58,571 bases of DNA from Pseudomonas sp. ANT_H12B (GTDB lineage Bacteria > Pseudomonadota > Gammaproteobacteria > Pseudomonadales > Pseudomonadaceae), in contig NZ_VOBI01000026.1 of NCBI RefSeq assembly GCF_008369325.1, forward strand, positions 1-58,571. Reading direction: 5' to 3'. How positions within the stretch are numbered: the first letter of the stretch is position 1; each line of letters begins with the position of its first letter. The position numbers were made by a program, and so were the translations under genes. Below the pieces are notes generated by a model. That model was not told the DNA's origin. It saw nothing but the letters and a program-made list of their open reading frames with translations, and made no database searches. Positions 15,143-24,414 of this stretch are shown in pieces.

Positions 15143-17856
15143 TGAACCAGATCACCGCTTCCACCTGCTGCTACTGCGGGGTCGGCTGCGGCGTGCTGAT
15201 CGAGCATGACGGCGAGCGCATCCTCGGGGTCAGCGGCGATCCGGCCCACCCGGCCAACTTCGGCAAACTGTGCAGCAAAGGCTCTACATTGCACTTGACC
15301 GGCGATCTCGCGGCCCGGGCGTTGTATCCCGAGTTGCGCCTGGGCAAAGGCCTGGCCCGCAGCCGCACCGATTGGGACACCGCCCTCGATCACGCCGCCA
15401 GCGTCTTCGCCCAAACCATTGCCGAACACGGCCCGGACAGCGTGGCGTTCTATATCTCCGGGCAATTGCTGACCGAGGATTACTACTGTTTCAACAAACT
15501 GGCGCGAGCGCTGGTGGGCACCAACAACATCGACAGCAATTCACGGCTGTGTATGTCTTCGGCCGTGGTCGGCTACAAGCGCAGCCTGGGCGCCGACGCA
15601 CCGCCGTGCAGCTACGAAGACCTGGAGTTGAGCGACTGCGTGATGATCGTCGGCAGTAACATGGCCTACGCCCACCCGGTACTGTTTCGTCGCCTGGAGG
15701 AAGCCAAATCCCGCCGGCCGCAGATGAAAGTCATCGTCATCGACCCACGTCGTACCGACACCTGCGATTTGGCTGACCTGCACCTGGCGATTCTGCCGGG
15801 CACCGATGTCGCGTTATTCCATGGGATTTTGCACCTGCTGCTGTGGGAAAACTGGGTCGACCGCGACTTCATCAAGGCTCACACCGAAGGCCTGGCCGAA
15901 CTGAAAAACCTGGTGCGCGATTACACGCCGCAAATGGTTTCGCAGCTCTGTGGCATTGGCGTTGAACAACTGCAGCAATGCGCCGAGTGGGTCGGCACTT
16001 CACCGAGTTTTTTGTCGTTGTGGTGCATGGGGTTGAACCAGTCCACCGCCGGCAGTGCAAAAAACAGTGCGTTGATCAACCTGCACTTGGCCACCGGGCA
16101 AATCGGCCGCCCCGGCGCAGGACCTTTCTCCTTGACCGGTCAGCCGAATGCCATGGGCGGGCGGGAAACCGGCAGTCTGTCGAACCTGCTGCCAGGCCAT
16201 CGCGAAGCCGCCAATGCCGAACACCGTGCGCAAGTGGCCGATTATTGGGGCGTTGAGCAACTCCCCGAGAAAACCGGGCTTACGGCCATTGAACTGTTCG
16301 AACAGGTGCGCAACGGCAAAATCAAAGCGCTGTGGATCGCTTGCACCAACCCCGCGCAATCAATGCCGGATCAAACCGCCGTGCGCGCAGCACTTGAGGC
16401 CTGTCCGTTCGTGGTGTTGCAGGAAGCCTTCCGCACCACCGAAACCGCCGCCTTCGCTGACCTGCTGCTGCCTGCCGCCAGCTGGGGTGAAAAGGACGGC
16501 ACGGTGACCAACTCCGAACGGCGCATTTCCCACGTTCGTCGAGCCATCGTCGCACCCGGTGAAACCCGCTCGGACTGGGCCATCACGGTGGATTTCGCAC
16601 AGCGTCTGGAAAAATATCTGCGTCCCGAACAAACCAGCCTGTTCGCTTTTGAAAACCCGTCGCAGGTCTTCGACGAGTACAAGCAATTGACGCGCGGACG
16701 TGATCTGGACTTGTCCGGCATCAGTCATGCACTGATCGACCGCCTCGGCCCGCAGCAATGGCCCTTCCCCACTGGCGCCAGCGAAGGCACGGCCAGACTC
16801 TATCTGGACGGGATTTTCCCGACGGCCAGTGGACGCGCGCAATTCGTGGCTGACCCGTATCGCGCCGCCAAGGAACAACGCGATGCGCGCTTCCCGCTGA
16901 CCCTGATCACCGGCCGCCTGCGCGATCAATGGCATGGAATGAGCCGCACCGGCACTGCCGCGCAACTGTTCGGCCACGTCAGCGAAGCGGTGTTGAGTTT
17001 GCACCCCGATGAACTGCGTCGGCATCGGCTGCAATCGGGCGACCTGGTCAGCCTGAAAAGTCGCCGCGGGGCAGTGATTGTCGCCGTCGGCAGCGACGAC
17101 AGCGTGCGCCCGGGTCAAGCCTTTCTGCCCATGCATTGGGGGGACCGTTTCCTCAAGGGCGGGGTAAATGCGCTCACCCAACCGGCTTTCGACCCATTGT
17201 CGAAACAACCGGAACTCAAACACAGCGGTGTGCGCCTCGAACCCGTGGAACTACCATGGAACCTTTTCGCACTGGTCGAGGGCGATATTCAACAGCATTT
17301 TGAGACGCTACGACCACTGTGTGAGGCGTTTTCCTACGTCAGCCTCAGCCTTGCCGGCCGCGAACGCCCAGCGCTGCTCATACGCGCTGCCAGCGCCGCC
17401 GCACCAGATCCAAAACTGCTGCGTGATATCGATCAATGCCTGGCGCTCAATGACGGTCTTGTTTTGGCCTACGACGACCCACGACGCTCCATCGGCAAAC
17501 GCGTACGGATCGAGAATGGCCGGATCACTGCCATTCGCCTGGCCGGTGAAACACTTGCCCAGCACTGGCTGCAAAGCCTGTGGCTCGAAGGTCGAGCCGA
17601 TGAACAACTGCGGCGCTGGTTGCTCGCGCCGCTGAGCGCACCGCCGGGTAACGCGGGCACTCCCTCGTCCGGCACCAAAACCCTGTGCAATTGCATGAAC
17701 GTCAGCCAAAGCGCGGTGTGCGCCGGTATCAGTCGAGGCCTGGACTTGCAGGGTTTGAAACAAGAATTGGGTTGCGGCACGCAATGCGGCTCCTGTGCCC
17801 CGGAAATCAAGCGTTTGCTGGCCGTCACTGCGCAGCCGGTCGCCGTCACCTCGTGA
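15142..17856 (+). CDS. nasC: Assimilatory nitrate reductase catalytic subunit
   Basis: A 904-residue cytoplasmic molybdoenzyme that reduces nitrate to nitrite. The N-terminus carries the [4Fe-4S] ligands (CCYCGVGCGV and GKLCSKG), followed by the bis-MGD molybdopterin domains, including DPRRTDTCDLAD and the C-terminal dinucleotide-binding domain near ITGRLRDQWH. The last 60 residues are a BFD-like [2Fe-2S] module (CNCMN...GCGTQCGSC) that could receive electrons directly. No separate NasB-type reductase is encoded beside it, so the electron donor is not evident here. In the literature this subunit is also called nasA or nasB. Confidence 0.93.
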   Translation: MNQITASTCCYCGVGCGVLIEHDGERILGVSGDPAHPANFGKLCSKGSTLHLTGDLAARALYPELRLGKGLARSRTDWDTALDHAASVFAQTIAEHGPDSVAFYISGQLLTEDYYCFNKLARALVGTNNIDSNSRLCMSSAVVGYKRSLGADAPPCSYEDLELSDCVMIVGSNMAYAHPVLFRRLEEAKSRRPQMKVIVIDPRRTDTCDLADLHLAILPGTDVALFHGILHLLLWENWVDRDFIKAHTEGLAELKNLVRDYTPQMVSQLCGIGVEQLQQCAEWVGTSPSFLSLWCMGLNQSTAGSAKNSALINLHLATGQIGRPGAGPFSLTGQPNAMGGRETGSLSNLLPGHREAANAEHRAQVADYWGVEQLPEKTGLTAIELFEQVRNGKIKALWIACTNPAQSMPDQTAVRAALEACPFVVLQEAFRTTETAAFADLLLPAASWGEKDGTVTNSERRISHVRRAIVAPGETRSDWAITVDFAQRLEKYLRPEQTSLFAFENPSQVFDEYKQLTRGRDLDLSGISHALIDRLGPQQWPFPTGASEGTARLYLDGIFPTASGRAQFVADPYRAAKEQRDARFPLTLITGRLRDQWHGMSRTGTAAQLFGHVSEAVLSLHPDELRRHRLQSGDLVSLKSRRGAVIVAVGSDDSVRPGQAFLPMHWGDRFLKGGVNALTQPAFDPLSKQPELKHSGVRLEPVELPWNLFALVEGDIQQHFETLRPLCEAFSYVSLSLAGRERPALLIRAASAAAPDPKLLRDIDQCLALNDGLVLAYDDPRRSIGKRVRIENGRITAIRLAGETLAQHWLQSLWLEGRADEQLRRWLLAPLSAPPGNAGTPSSGTKTLCNCMNVSQSAVCAGISRGLDLQGLKQELGCGTQCGSCAPEIKRLLAVTAQPVAVTS

Positions 17857-17867
17857 GGAAAAACACT

Positions 17868-18632
17868 ATGAGCGCAAAAGTCTGGCTGGTGGGTGCGGGT
17901 CCTGGCGATCCGGAATTGTTGACCCTCAAAGCTGTTCGGGCGTTGAGAGAGGCGGATGTGGTGCTGATCGATGACCTGGTCAACGACGCGGTGCTGGAGC
18001 ATTGCCCGCAGGCGCGGATCATTCCTGTGGGCAAGCGCGGCGGCTGTCGTTCCACGCCTCAGGCGTTCATTCATCGCCTGATGCTGCGTTATTCCCGCCA
18101 CGGCAAATGCGTGGTGCGGCTCAAGGGTGGCGACCCGTGCATTTTTGGCCGGGGCGGCGAAGAAGCGCAGTGGCTGCGTGAACATGGAGTTGAAGTCGAA
18201 CTGGTCAACGGCATCACTGCCGGGCTTGCCGGTGCAACGCAATGCGATATTCCGTTGACCCTGCGGGGTGTTGCGCGTGGCGTGACGCTGGTCACCGCCC
18301 ACACTCAAGATGGCAGCAGCCTGAACTGGCAAGCCTTGGCCCAAAGTGGCACGACGCTGGTGGTGTATATGGGTGTCGCAAAACTGAGCGAGATTCGTGA
18401 GCAGTTGCTCGCAGGAGGAATGACGGCGGAGACACCGGTGGCGATGATTGAAAACGCTTCCCTGCCACACCAACGGGAATGTCGGAGCGACCTGACAGCA
18501 ATGGAAGAAGATGCCTACAGCTTCGAACTCAAAAGCCCGGCGATCCTGGTGATCGGTGCCGTGGCAGCCTGTGCGAAAGTGTCCATTCTGGAACATGGCT
18601 TGCCCGAGACAGCGCTCAATCAGTCAGCCTGA
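17868..18632 (+). CDS. cobA: Uroporphyrinogen-III C-methyltransferase
   Basis: A 254-residue SAM-dependent enzyme that makes precorrin-2, the precursor of the sirohaem needed by NirB. Typical motifs are VGAGPGDPELLTLKA at the N-terminus, VRLKGGDPCIFGRGGEE, and VNGITAGLAG. The chosen ATG at 17868 follows GTGAGGAAAAACA and lies 11 bases after the nasC stop, so it is the last gene of the nirBD-nasC operon. This single-domain form lacks the CysG oxidase/chelatase part. A bidirectional terminator follows. Confidence 0.93.
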   Translation: MSAKVWLVGAGPGDPELLTLKAVRALREADVVLIDDLVNDAVLEHCPQARIIPVGKRGGCRSTPQAFIHRLMLRYSRHGKCVVRLKGGDPCIFGRGGEEAQWLREHGVEVELVNGITAGLAGATQCDIPLTLRGVARGVTLVTAHTQDGSSLNWQALAQSGTTLVVYMGVAKLSEIREQLLAGGMTAETPVAMIENASLPHQRECRSDLTAMEEDAYSFELKSPAILVIGAVAACAKVSILEHGLPETALNQSA

Positions 18633-18677
18633 CTCTCCCCCCGCTCCAACCCTGCCCTGACCAAATCGCAGACAAAG

Positions 18678-18703
18678 AAAAGCCCGGCCTAAGCCGGGCT
18701 TTT
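18678..18703. terminator. Bidirectional terminator between cobA and oprF
   Basis: AAAAGCCCGGC and GCCGGGCTTTT pair around CTAA, giving a U run on either strand. It ends both convergent transcription units. Confidence 0.92.
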
Positions 18704-18721
18704 CTCAGAGCTGCGGGCTAA

Positions 18722-19756
18722 TTACTTAGCTTGAGCTTCAACCTGCGCTTCTACGCGACGGTTTACAGCACGACCAGCGTCAGTTGCGTTGTCAGCAACT
18801 GGGCGGGATTCGCCGTAGCCAACAGACTGAACGCGGGACGATTCAACACCGTACTGGTTGGTCAGAACTTGCTTAACGGCGTTTGCACGACGCTCGGACA
18901 GTTTCTGGTTGTAAGCGTCAGGACCGACGGAGTCAGTGTGACCTTCAACAGAAGTGGTGGTGGATGGATACTGCTTCATGAAGTCAGCGAGGTTTTTGAT
19001 GTCGCCGTAGCTGTTAGGCTTGACTACCGACTTGTCGAAGTCGAACTTCACGTCCAGCTCAACACGAACAACTTCAGCAACTGCTGGGCAGCCATCAGCG
19101 TCAACAGTTACGTTGGCTGGGGTGTCCGGGCACTTGTCAACGTTGTCGCACACGCCATCGTTGTCGCTGTCGGAGCAGACTTCAGCTGGTGCTGGAACTG
19201 GAGCAGCAGCAGGCTTGGAGCCGCCACCGAAGTTCACACCGATACCGACGCTTGGAGCCCACTCGGTGTCGCCCTGGTCGATGTTGTATTGAGCTTCAAC
19301 GCCAGCACGGGCGTAGAAGTTCTCGGTGAAGTACAGCTTGGCACCGCCGCCAACGTTGGCGAAGGTGGAACGGTCACGACCGCCGGAGCCGTTCTGACCG
19401 ATGCTTTGATCGGAGAAACCAGCCGAAACGTACGGACGCAGCATGTCGCCCGGGTTGTTGAAGTGGTACAGAGCGTCCAGAGCGGTGTTAGCGCCCTTGA
19501 TGTTACGACCGTCGTCGGAACGAACGTTATGCACTTCGTCGTAAGCCAGACGCAGTTCAACGTCGTCGGTCAGGAAGTAACCAACCGAACCACCGAACAG
19601 GTTGCCGTCGTTCTTGAAGTTACGAGCGCTGTCGAATTGTTCTTTCTTGGCGAAGCCTTCGATTTCAACTGCGCCTTGGCCTTGTGCCAGAGCGCCGAAC
19701 GAAGTGGCAGCAATAAGAGAACCAATGGCCAAGCCCAAGGTGTTTTTCAGTTTCAT
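18722..19756 (-). CDS. oprF: Major outer membrane porin OprF
   Basis: A 344-residue OmpA-family protein that forms a general pore and anchors the outer membrane to peptidoglycan. A signal peptide (1-24, ending GALAQ) precedes an eight-stranded barrel (to about 180), a Pro/Ala-rich linker (KPAAAPVPAPAE), a short segment with four Cys and calcium-loop-like DSDNDGVCD repeats, and a C-terminal OmpA peptidoglycan-binding domain (about 230-335, VEGHTDSVG). The four Cys are at the expected place for the OprF disulfides. It lies downstream of sigX, as in other Pseudomonas, and SigX is known to drive its transcription. Confidence 0.97.
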   Translation of the reverse strand: MKLKNTLGLAIGSLIAATSFGALAQGQGAVEIEGFAKKEQFDSARNFKNDGNLFGGSVGYFLTDDVELRLAYDEVHNVRSDDGRNIKGANTALDALYHFNNPGDMLRPYVSAGFSDQSIGQNGSGGRDRSTFANVGGGAKLYFTENFYARAGVEAQYNIDQGDTEWAPSVGIGVNFGGGSKPAAAPVPAPAEVCSDSDNDGVCDNVDKCPDTPANVTVDADGCPAVAEVVRVELDVKFDFDKSVVKPNSYGDIKNLADFMKQYPSTTTSVEGHTDSVGPDAYNQKLSERRANAVKQVLTNQYGVESSRVQSVGYGESRPVADNATDAGRAVNRRVEAQVEAQAK

Positions 19757-19863
19757 CCGTTAAATCCCCATCTGGTGATTGTGAAGCAGTCCCGCAAACC
19801 GGGGGACAACTCGGCGGCAAGTCTATCAGAACTTGCCTACACGTAAGAGATATTTGCGCCGAA

Positions 19864-20454
19864 CTAAGTTTCAGCAATACCTGCAAATTTCTCACGCAAT
19901 TTATCTAGAGCGCGTTTGTAACGCATTTTTGTAGCACTCAAACCCATGTGCATGATGTCTGCGATCTCCTGAAACTCCAGCTCTGCGACAAAGCGTAGCA
20001 CCAGAATTTCACGGTCAATCGGGTTCACATACACCAGCCAGCGATCGAGTCCACCCTTGTCCTCGGGTTTCGGCGCCTTTTCTTCAGACGCTTCCTCCAG
20101 GGGGTCCAGACTCAAAGCATCCATCAAGCGACGCTTTCGCCGTTCCTTCCGATACTGCGTGATGCATTCGTTGTACGTGATGCTATATAGCCATGTCTTG
20201 AACTTCGATTTCCCCTCGAAGTTCTTCAAGCCATACAACACCTTCAACATCACTTCCTGACAGACATCATCTGCATCACGATCGTTCCCAAGATACCGCG
20301 CACAGACGTTAAATAATGTTCGTTGGTAACGCCGCATCAGTTCTTCATAGGCGCGCGTTACGTGAAACAGCTCGGTATGCGAGCGCGCGACCAACTCCTC
20401 ATCAGAGAGCTCGCGGGGGTCGTAGCGCGTGGAGAGCGATTGAGCTTTATTCAA
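19864..20454 (-). CDS. sigX: ECF sigma factor SigX
   Basis: A 196-residue extracytoplasmic-function sigma factor. Region 2 (DADDVCQEVMLKVLYGLKNF and KFKTWLYSITYNECI) and region 4 (LEFQEIADIMHMGLSATKMRYKRA read in parts) are intact. In Pseudomonas, SigX responds to envelope and membrane-fluidity stress and activates oprF and fatty-acid genes. No anti-sigma gene lies beside it; the adjacent cmpX channel is thought to take part in sensing. It sits between cmpX and oprF on the same strand. Confidence 0.95.
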   Translation of the reverse strand: MNKAQSLSTRYDPRELSDEELVARSHTELFHVTRAYEELMRRYQRTLFNVCARYLGNDRDADDVCQEVMLKVLYGLKNFEGKSKFKTWLYSITYNECITQYRKERRKRRLMDALSLDPLEEASEEKAPKPEDKGGLDRWLVYVNPIDREILVLRFVAELEFQEIADIMHMGLSATKMRYKRALDKLREKFAGIAET

Positions 20455-20484
20455 AACAAGTCGGGCCGACAGTCAGGTCAATGT

Positions 20485-20517
20485 CCGCCGCAATCCTTTC
20501 AGGACATTTTGCGGCGG
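20485..20517 (-). promoter_or_regulatory. Strong hairpin between cmpX and sigX
   Basis: CCGCCGCAA pairs with TTGCGGCGG, with an inner TCCT/AGGA stem. It lies 31 bases upstream of the sigX start and downstream of the cmpX stop. There is no U run, so it may be a partial terminator or an mRNA-stability element separating cmpX from sigX output. Confidence 0.6.
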
Positions 20518-20541
20518 CATACATTAGCAGGGTTTGCCGGG

Positions 20542-21366
20542 TTAACGGCTACTCACATGCTGCTCCAGGAGGATCCGATTAGAGAGAGAGACTAGCTCAC
20601 CCTCATCGGTCAGCAATGTGGTTTTAACCGTGCCGATCTCTTCGATCTGACCTTCGACCTCGCCAACACGCACTTGTTGCCCAATCTGATACAACTCTCT
20701 CACATAGATTCCCGCAAGAATCTGACCGGCTATTTCCCGGCTTCCCAACCCCATGGCCAGCGCAACCGCCAGACCAACGGTAATCAATACGATGACAATC
20801 ACATGGTTAAGCAGGTCAGTTTTGACCTCCAACTGGCTGATTGCGACCGAAATACTGATGATAATCACTAGGCCCTGGGCAATTCTCCCCAGGCCCGCGG
20901 CGTAATCAAGCCCTACACCCTCCGCCGCACCACGCACCAGCCCATTGGCCAGTTGCGCGAGCAAAACACCCACCAGCAGCACCAGCGCGGCGCCGAAGAC
21001 TTTCGGCAAATACAGCGCAAGCATATCCAGCGTAGCTGAAACTCGCTCAAGTCCAAGGGATTCTGCGGCAGAAACCAAAAATATCAGCAGAACGAACCAA
21101 TAGACGATCTTGCCGATCAGCGTCGAGATCGGCACTTGCAGACCGGCGCGCGACAGCAATTTGGTCAGACCGGTGCCGCCCATCAGGCGATCAAGGCCCA
21201 GCTTGGCGAGCAACTTGGACAGCAAAGTATCCAAAAGTTTCGCCACGACAAAACCCAACAGCAGCACAACCAGTGCGCCGAACAGGTTCGGGATGAAATT
21301 TGCAACCTTGGTCCATAACGCAGTCATTGCAGTGACGAGGCTCTGAGTCCAGAGATCAAGTTCCAT
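20542..21366 (-). CDS. cmpX: MscS-like small-conductance channel CmpX
   Basis: A 274-residue inner-membrane protein with several hydrophobic helices in its N-terminal two thirds, two of them with repeated LLVLLGF/LLGVLL patterns, and a short cytoplasmic beta domain at the C-terminus (VRVGEVEGQIEEIGTVKTT) as in MscS relatives. The ATG at 21366 is preferred to a TTG two codons earlier, because AAGG is spaced ten bases from the ATG. Its start overlaps the crfX stop region. Known to be linked to SigX activity and cell-wall stress in Pseudomonas. Confidence 0.9.
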   Translation of the reverse strand: MELDLWTQSLVTAMTALWTKVANFIPNLFGALVVLLLGFVVAKLLDTLLSKLLAKLGLDRLMGGTGLTKLLSRAGLQVPISTLIGKIVYWFVLLIFLVSAAESLGLERVSATLDMLALYLPKVFGAALVLLVGVLLAQLANGLVRGAAEGVGLDYAAGLGRIAQGLVIIISISVAISQLEVKTDLLNHVIVIVLITVGLAVALAMGLGSREIAGQILAGIYVRELYQIGQQVRVGEVEGQIEEIGTVKTTLLTDEGELVSLSNRILLEQHVSSR

Positions 21367-21368
21367 AT

Positions 21369-21617
21369 TCAATCAGCCTTATCAGCAGTGCGAACGGTAG
21401 ATTTACGGTGACGGGAAACCGGCGAGACATGGGCCGATCCGTTATTCAGGGCGATCATCAGCGCGGGCAACCAGCGGCCCAGCAGGCTGAACAGATCACC
21501 GGCGCCGACCTGGCGGTTGGCGGTTTTCAGTACACGGCCAAGGCACGCATCGTCGTCCCGAGTGGACGGTGATGCCTTGAGCATGTCACGCAAAGACTGT
21601 TCAAACGGATCGTGCAT
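21369..21617 (-). CDS. crfX: CrfX, small protein of the sigX-oprF cluster
   Basis: An 82-residue protein found between cmaX and cmpX in Pseudomonas genomes; the name is also written cfrX. It starts MHDPFEQSLRDMLKASPS, has one short hydrophobic stretch (LFSLLGRWLPALMIAL) that could sit at the membrane, and a basic tail. Function unknown. The ATG at 21617 has AGAGG at the right distance; a GTG two codons earlier is less likely. Expected to be transcribed with cmaX and cmpX. Confidence 0.85.
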   Translation of the reverse strand: MHDPFEQSLRDMLKASPSTRDDDACLGRVLKTANRQVGAGDLFSLLGRWLPALMIALNNGSAHVSPVSRHRKSTVRTADKAD

Positions 21618-21680
21618 ACGCACCTCTCGTGATGTCTGTGAAAGACGCGATCAAATTTGGTCTGGTCACATGGCTCATCT

Positions 21681-22676
21681 TCAGACCCAGCGCAAACGTC
21701 GGAATAACCACCACTGACCGAGTGCCACCGAGATCATCATCAGGCAGGCAATCAGGAAGCCATACGGACTTTCCGAGAACGGAATGCCGCCGACGTTGAT
21801 ACCCAACAGGCCGGTCAGAAAACTCATCGGCAAAAAGATCCCGGTGATGATCCCGAAACGGTACATCGTGCGATTCATTCGCACGCTCAAACGTCTATCT
21901 TCGGCCTCGAGGACCAGGCCCACCCGCTCCCGGGTCAATTCCAGCTCCTCAAGGTACCGGGTCAGGCTGTTGTTCAATTCGTTCCAGTAATCGCCATCAT
22001 CTTCGACGAACCAGGGCAGTTTTATCCGCGTCAGCTGACCGAAAATTTCCCGCTGCGGAGCGAGAAACCGCTTCAACGCAGCAGCCCTGCGGCGGATCTG
22101 TAAAACGGCTCCGTGCTCGGGTGTATACCGTTCGTCGGCATCCAGCTTTTCTTCTTCCTCATCGACCACTTCCGAGAGGCCGCTGACTAGATCCTGCACC
22201 TTATTGGTGAGGTACTGAGCCATATAAAGGATGAGTTCGGAGGCCGTTTTCGGCCCTTTGCCTTCACCGAGTTGCACCAGCAACTCATCGGTGGCGCGCA
22301 ACGGACGCAAACGCAGGGAAATCACTCGCTGGGCCGAGGCGAAGATGCGCACCGACACCATGTCTTCCGGCTCGGCACCCGGGTTCAGGTTGACCCCACG
22401 CAAAAATAGCAGCAGTTCGCTGTCGGAAAGCTGTAAAAGACGCGGACGGGTGTTTTCTTCGAGCAGCAGGTCACAGCTGAATTCGCTCAGACCACTGGAT
22501 TTGCGCAGCCACGTGCGGGTTTGCGGGTGACTGCGATCCCAGTGCAGCCACAGGCTTTCATGGGGCTGCATCTGCAAGTCATCGAGTTCAGTCCGGGCTA
22601 TCGAACGCGCACCGCCTTTACCATCCAGCACCAGGGCATGCACCAGCCCCCACTGCGCGTTTTCTTCCTCGAACAT
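21681..22676 (-). CDS. cmaX: CmaX, CorA/ZntB-family metal transporter
   Basis: A 331-residue homologue of CorA-type channels. A long cytoplasmic alpha/beta and helical part (1-265) is followed by two membrane helices near the C-terminus. The loop between them reads GIN where CorA has GMN, as in the ZntB branch, so the ion (Mg, Zn or other) cannot be assigned with certainty. The ATG at 22676 is chosen because AAAGGG lies six bases before it. It begins 25 bases after rraA and is followed by crfX, so a run from rraA to cmpX on one transcript is possible. Confidence 0.9.
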   Translation of the reverse strand: MFEEENAQWGLVHALVLDGKGGARSIARTELDDLQMQPHESLWLHWDRSHPQTRTWLRKSSGLSEFSCDLLLEENTRPRLLQLSDSELLLFLRGVNLNPGAEPEDMVSVRIFASAQRVISLRLRPLRATDELLVQLGEGKGPKTASELILYMAQYLTNKVQDLVSGLSEVVDEEEEKLDADERYTPEHGAVLQIRRRAAALKRFLAPQREIFGQLTRIKLPWFVEDDGDYWNELNNSLTRYLEELELTRERVGLVLEAEDRRLSVRMNRTMYRFGIITGIFLPMSFLTGLLGINVGGIPFSESPYGFLIACLMMISVALGQWWLFRRLRWV

Positions 22677-22701
22677 CCTCATCCCTTTGTTGAACCGCTA
22701 T

Positions 22702-23193
22702 TTATTCAGGCATCTTCAGCGGGCTTGGCGAGATGATCACACCGTTGTTGTCCGCATAAATGTAATGGCCGGGGTGGAACGTCACACCCGCAAAGGTCAC
22801 GGCAACGTTGAGATCGCCAATGCCGCGCTTGTCGGTTTTCATCGGATGGCTGGCCAGGGCCTGAACACCCAGGTCGGTTTGCGCGATGACGTCGACGTCG
22901 CGGATGCAACCGTAGATCACCAGCCCTTCCCAACCGTTTTTCGCAGCTTTCTCGGCCAGCAGGTCGCCCAGCAATGCGCGACGCAAGGAGCCGCCACCGT
23001 CGACCACCAGCACCTTGCCCTCACCGTTGAGCTCGACTTGTTCCTTGACCAGCGAGTTATCTTCGAAGCACTTGATGGTCACGATTTCGCCGCCGAAGGA
23101 ATCATGGCCGCCGAAATTGCTGAACATCGGTTCCAGCACCTGCACCAGCTCCGGATAGGCGTCGCACAGGTCAGGCGTGAGGTAATGGTTCAT
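22702..23193 (-). CDS. rraA: RraA-family protein (RNase E activity regulator A-like)
   Basis: A 163-residue cytoplasmic protein of the RraA family, which in E. coli binds and inhibits RNase E. The conserved core reads LVVDGGGSLRRALLGD and VIYGCIRDVDVI. The GCIRD motif is also the divalent-metal site of related 4-hydroxy-4-methyl-2-oxoglutarate aldolases, so residual aldolase activity is possible. CAGGAG precedes the ATG. It lies just upstream of cmaX. Confidence 0.92.
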   Translation of the reverse strand: MNHYLTPDLCDAYPELVQVLEPMFSNFGGHDSFGGEIVTIKCFEDNSLVKEQVELNGEGKVLVVDGGGSLRRALLGDLLAEKAAKNGWEGLVIYGCIRDVDVIAQTDLGVQALASHPMKTDKRGIGDLNVAVTFAGVTFHPGHYIYADNNGVIISPSPLKMPE

Positions 23194-23320
23194 CGAGAAA
23201 CTCCTGTAAAGAGAAAGGCACGAACATCACCGATATCTCAGTGACTGAAATGACCAGAACAGCTCAATGCGTCATATCTTAGCCGCAAGCAGATCATAGC
23301 GAAATGCCCTTGATAGAGCA

Positions 23321-24316
23321 TCAGGCTGAGATCGCTTGGGCCAAATCCGCTTTTTCACCCAGCAATGGCGTCTGCTGATCCACCAGCCAGCGGGCTACCA
23401 ATGGCCAGACTTCAATCTGCGCGGCTTTGCTGACGAGCATTTCCACGTGACCGAAATTGTCGCCAAAGTCCTGCTCACGACCCAGGTTGATGAATTGCTT
23501 GTGTTCGCTACCCACCTGATCGAACAGCTTGCGACAGGCCCATGTCGGGTCTTGATGGTCGCCCGCTGCGCTGACCGCCAGCACTGGCGACTTGACCTCC
23601 GCCAACCCGGCCCACCAATCCTTGTCGGCGTCGCCAAAGCGCCCGAACAGGCCGTACCAGCGCATGCTTTCCAGGGCCAGGCCAATCGGCTCGTCCTCCG
23701 GGCCGCGCTTGAGCCGGGAACCGGACAGCTGGGCAAAACGCTTGAGAATGAAGCGCCCGCTCCACTCCACCGGCGGAATTTTCAACGGCCAGTAGGTGCG
23801 GCTGACTTGCGCACCAAAGAACGCCGCAGACGCCACGACAGGCTCGCCGATGTACTCGCCACCCAACGCCGCGGCCAGGGTAATGCCACCCAGCGAGTGA
23901 CCGATCCAGTGCGGAACCTGACCGCTTTGTTCACGCACGAACGCGCCAATGGCTGGCAGATCGTATCGAGCGTAGTCGCTGACACGGTTTTTGCGGTAGT
24001 CGTGGTTGCGCTGGGACAGACCATGACCGCGCATTTCCGGAACCCATACATCGAATCCCAAACGCGTCAGATAGGCGCCCAAGCCCAGCCCCTTGGGGGA
24101 AAACCAGAACCGGCGATTTGAAAAGCTGCCATGCAGCAAAATGACCGGAACGCCGCGCGTGTCCGAGCCATCCGCCATGCCCAAGCGTGTCACGGCCAGC
24201 TCGACAGTACCGTCAGGGCTGTTGCCGGGTTTCAAACGATAGACGTCTTCGCTCAGATCACCGCGCCGCTCGGCGCTGATCAGGGCGACAGGAAATAGGT
24301 TGCTGCTGCTTTGCAT
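23321..24316 (-). CDS. Alpha/beta hydrolase
   Basis: A 331-residue alpha/beta-fold hydrolase of unknown substrate. The oxyanion HGSFSNRRFW, the nucleophile elbow GHSLGG (Ser), a late Asp (SAAGDHQDP) and the C-terminal His (NFGHVEML) form a complete catalytic set. Esterases, lipases and polyhydroxyalkanoate depolymerase relatives share this layout. The start at 24316 (MQSSSNLFPV) is preferred over one five codons upstream, which falls in the terminator. No signal peptide. It lies between ppsA and rraA with terminators or gaps on both sides. Confidence 0.85.
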   Translation of the reverse strand: MQSSSNLFPVALISAERRGDLSEDVYRLKPGNSPDGTVELAVTRLGMADGSDTRGVPVILLHGSFSNRRFWFSPKGLGLGAYLTRLGFDVWVPEMRGHGLSQRNHDYRKNRVSDYARYDLPAIGAFVREQSGQVPHWIGHSLGGITLAAALGGEYIGEPVVASAAFFGAQVSRTYWPLKIPPVEWSGRFILKRFAQLSGSRLKRGPEDEPIGLALESMRWYGLFGRFGDADKDWWAGLAEVKSPVLAVSAAGDHQDPTWACRKLFDQVGSEHKQFINLGREQDFGDNFGHVEMLVSKAAQIEVWPLVARWLVDQQTPLLGEKADLAQAISA

Positions 24317-24328
24317 AATGCTCTTGCA

Positions 24329-24361
24329 CAAAAAAGGGCGGCTTCCAGAGGAGCCCGCCCT
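24329..24361 (-). terminator. Intrinsic terminator upstream of the hydrolase
   Basis: On the minus strand AGGGCGG and CCGCCCT pair around a purine-rich loop and are followed by TTTTTT. It lies between ppsA and the hydrolase and insulates the latter. Confidence 0.8.
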
Positions 24362-24368
24362 ACTTGAA

Positions 24369-24403
24369 TCTAAAAACCCCGGCCCACTGCAAGGGCCAAG
24401 GTT
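24369..24403 (-). terminator. Terminator of ppsA
   Basis: On the minus strand AAACC/GGTTT and GGCCC/GGGCC pair with a two-base mismatch, ending in TTTTT. It lies 12 bases past the ppsA stop, so ppsA is followed by two terminators in a row. Confidence 0.75.
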
Positions 24404-24414
24404 TCACTCACCTA

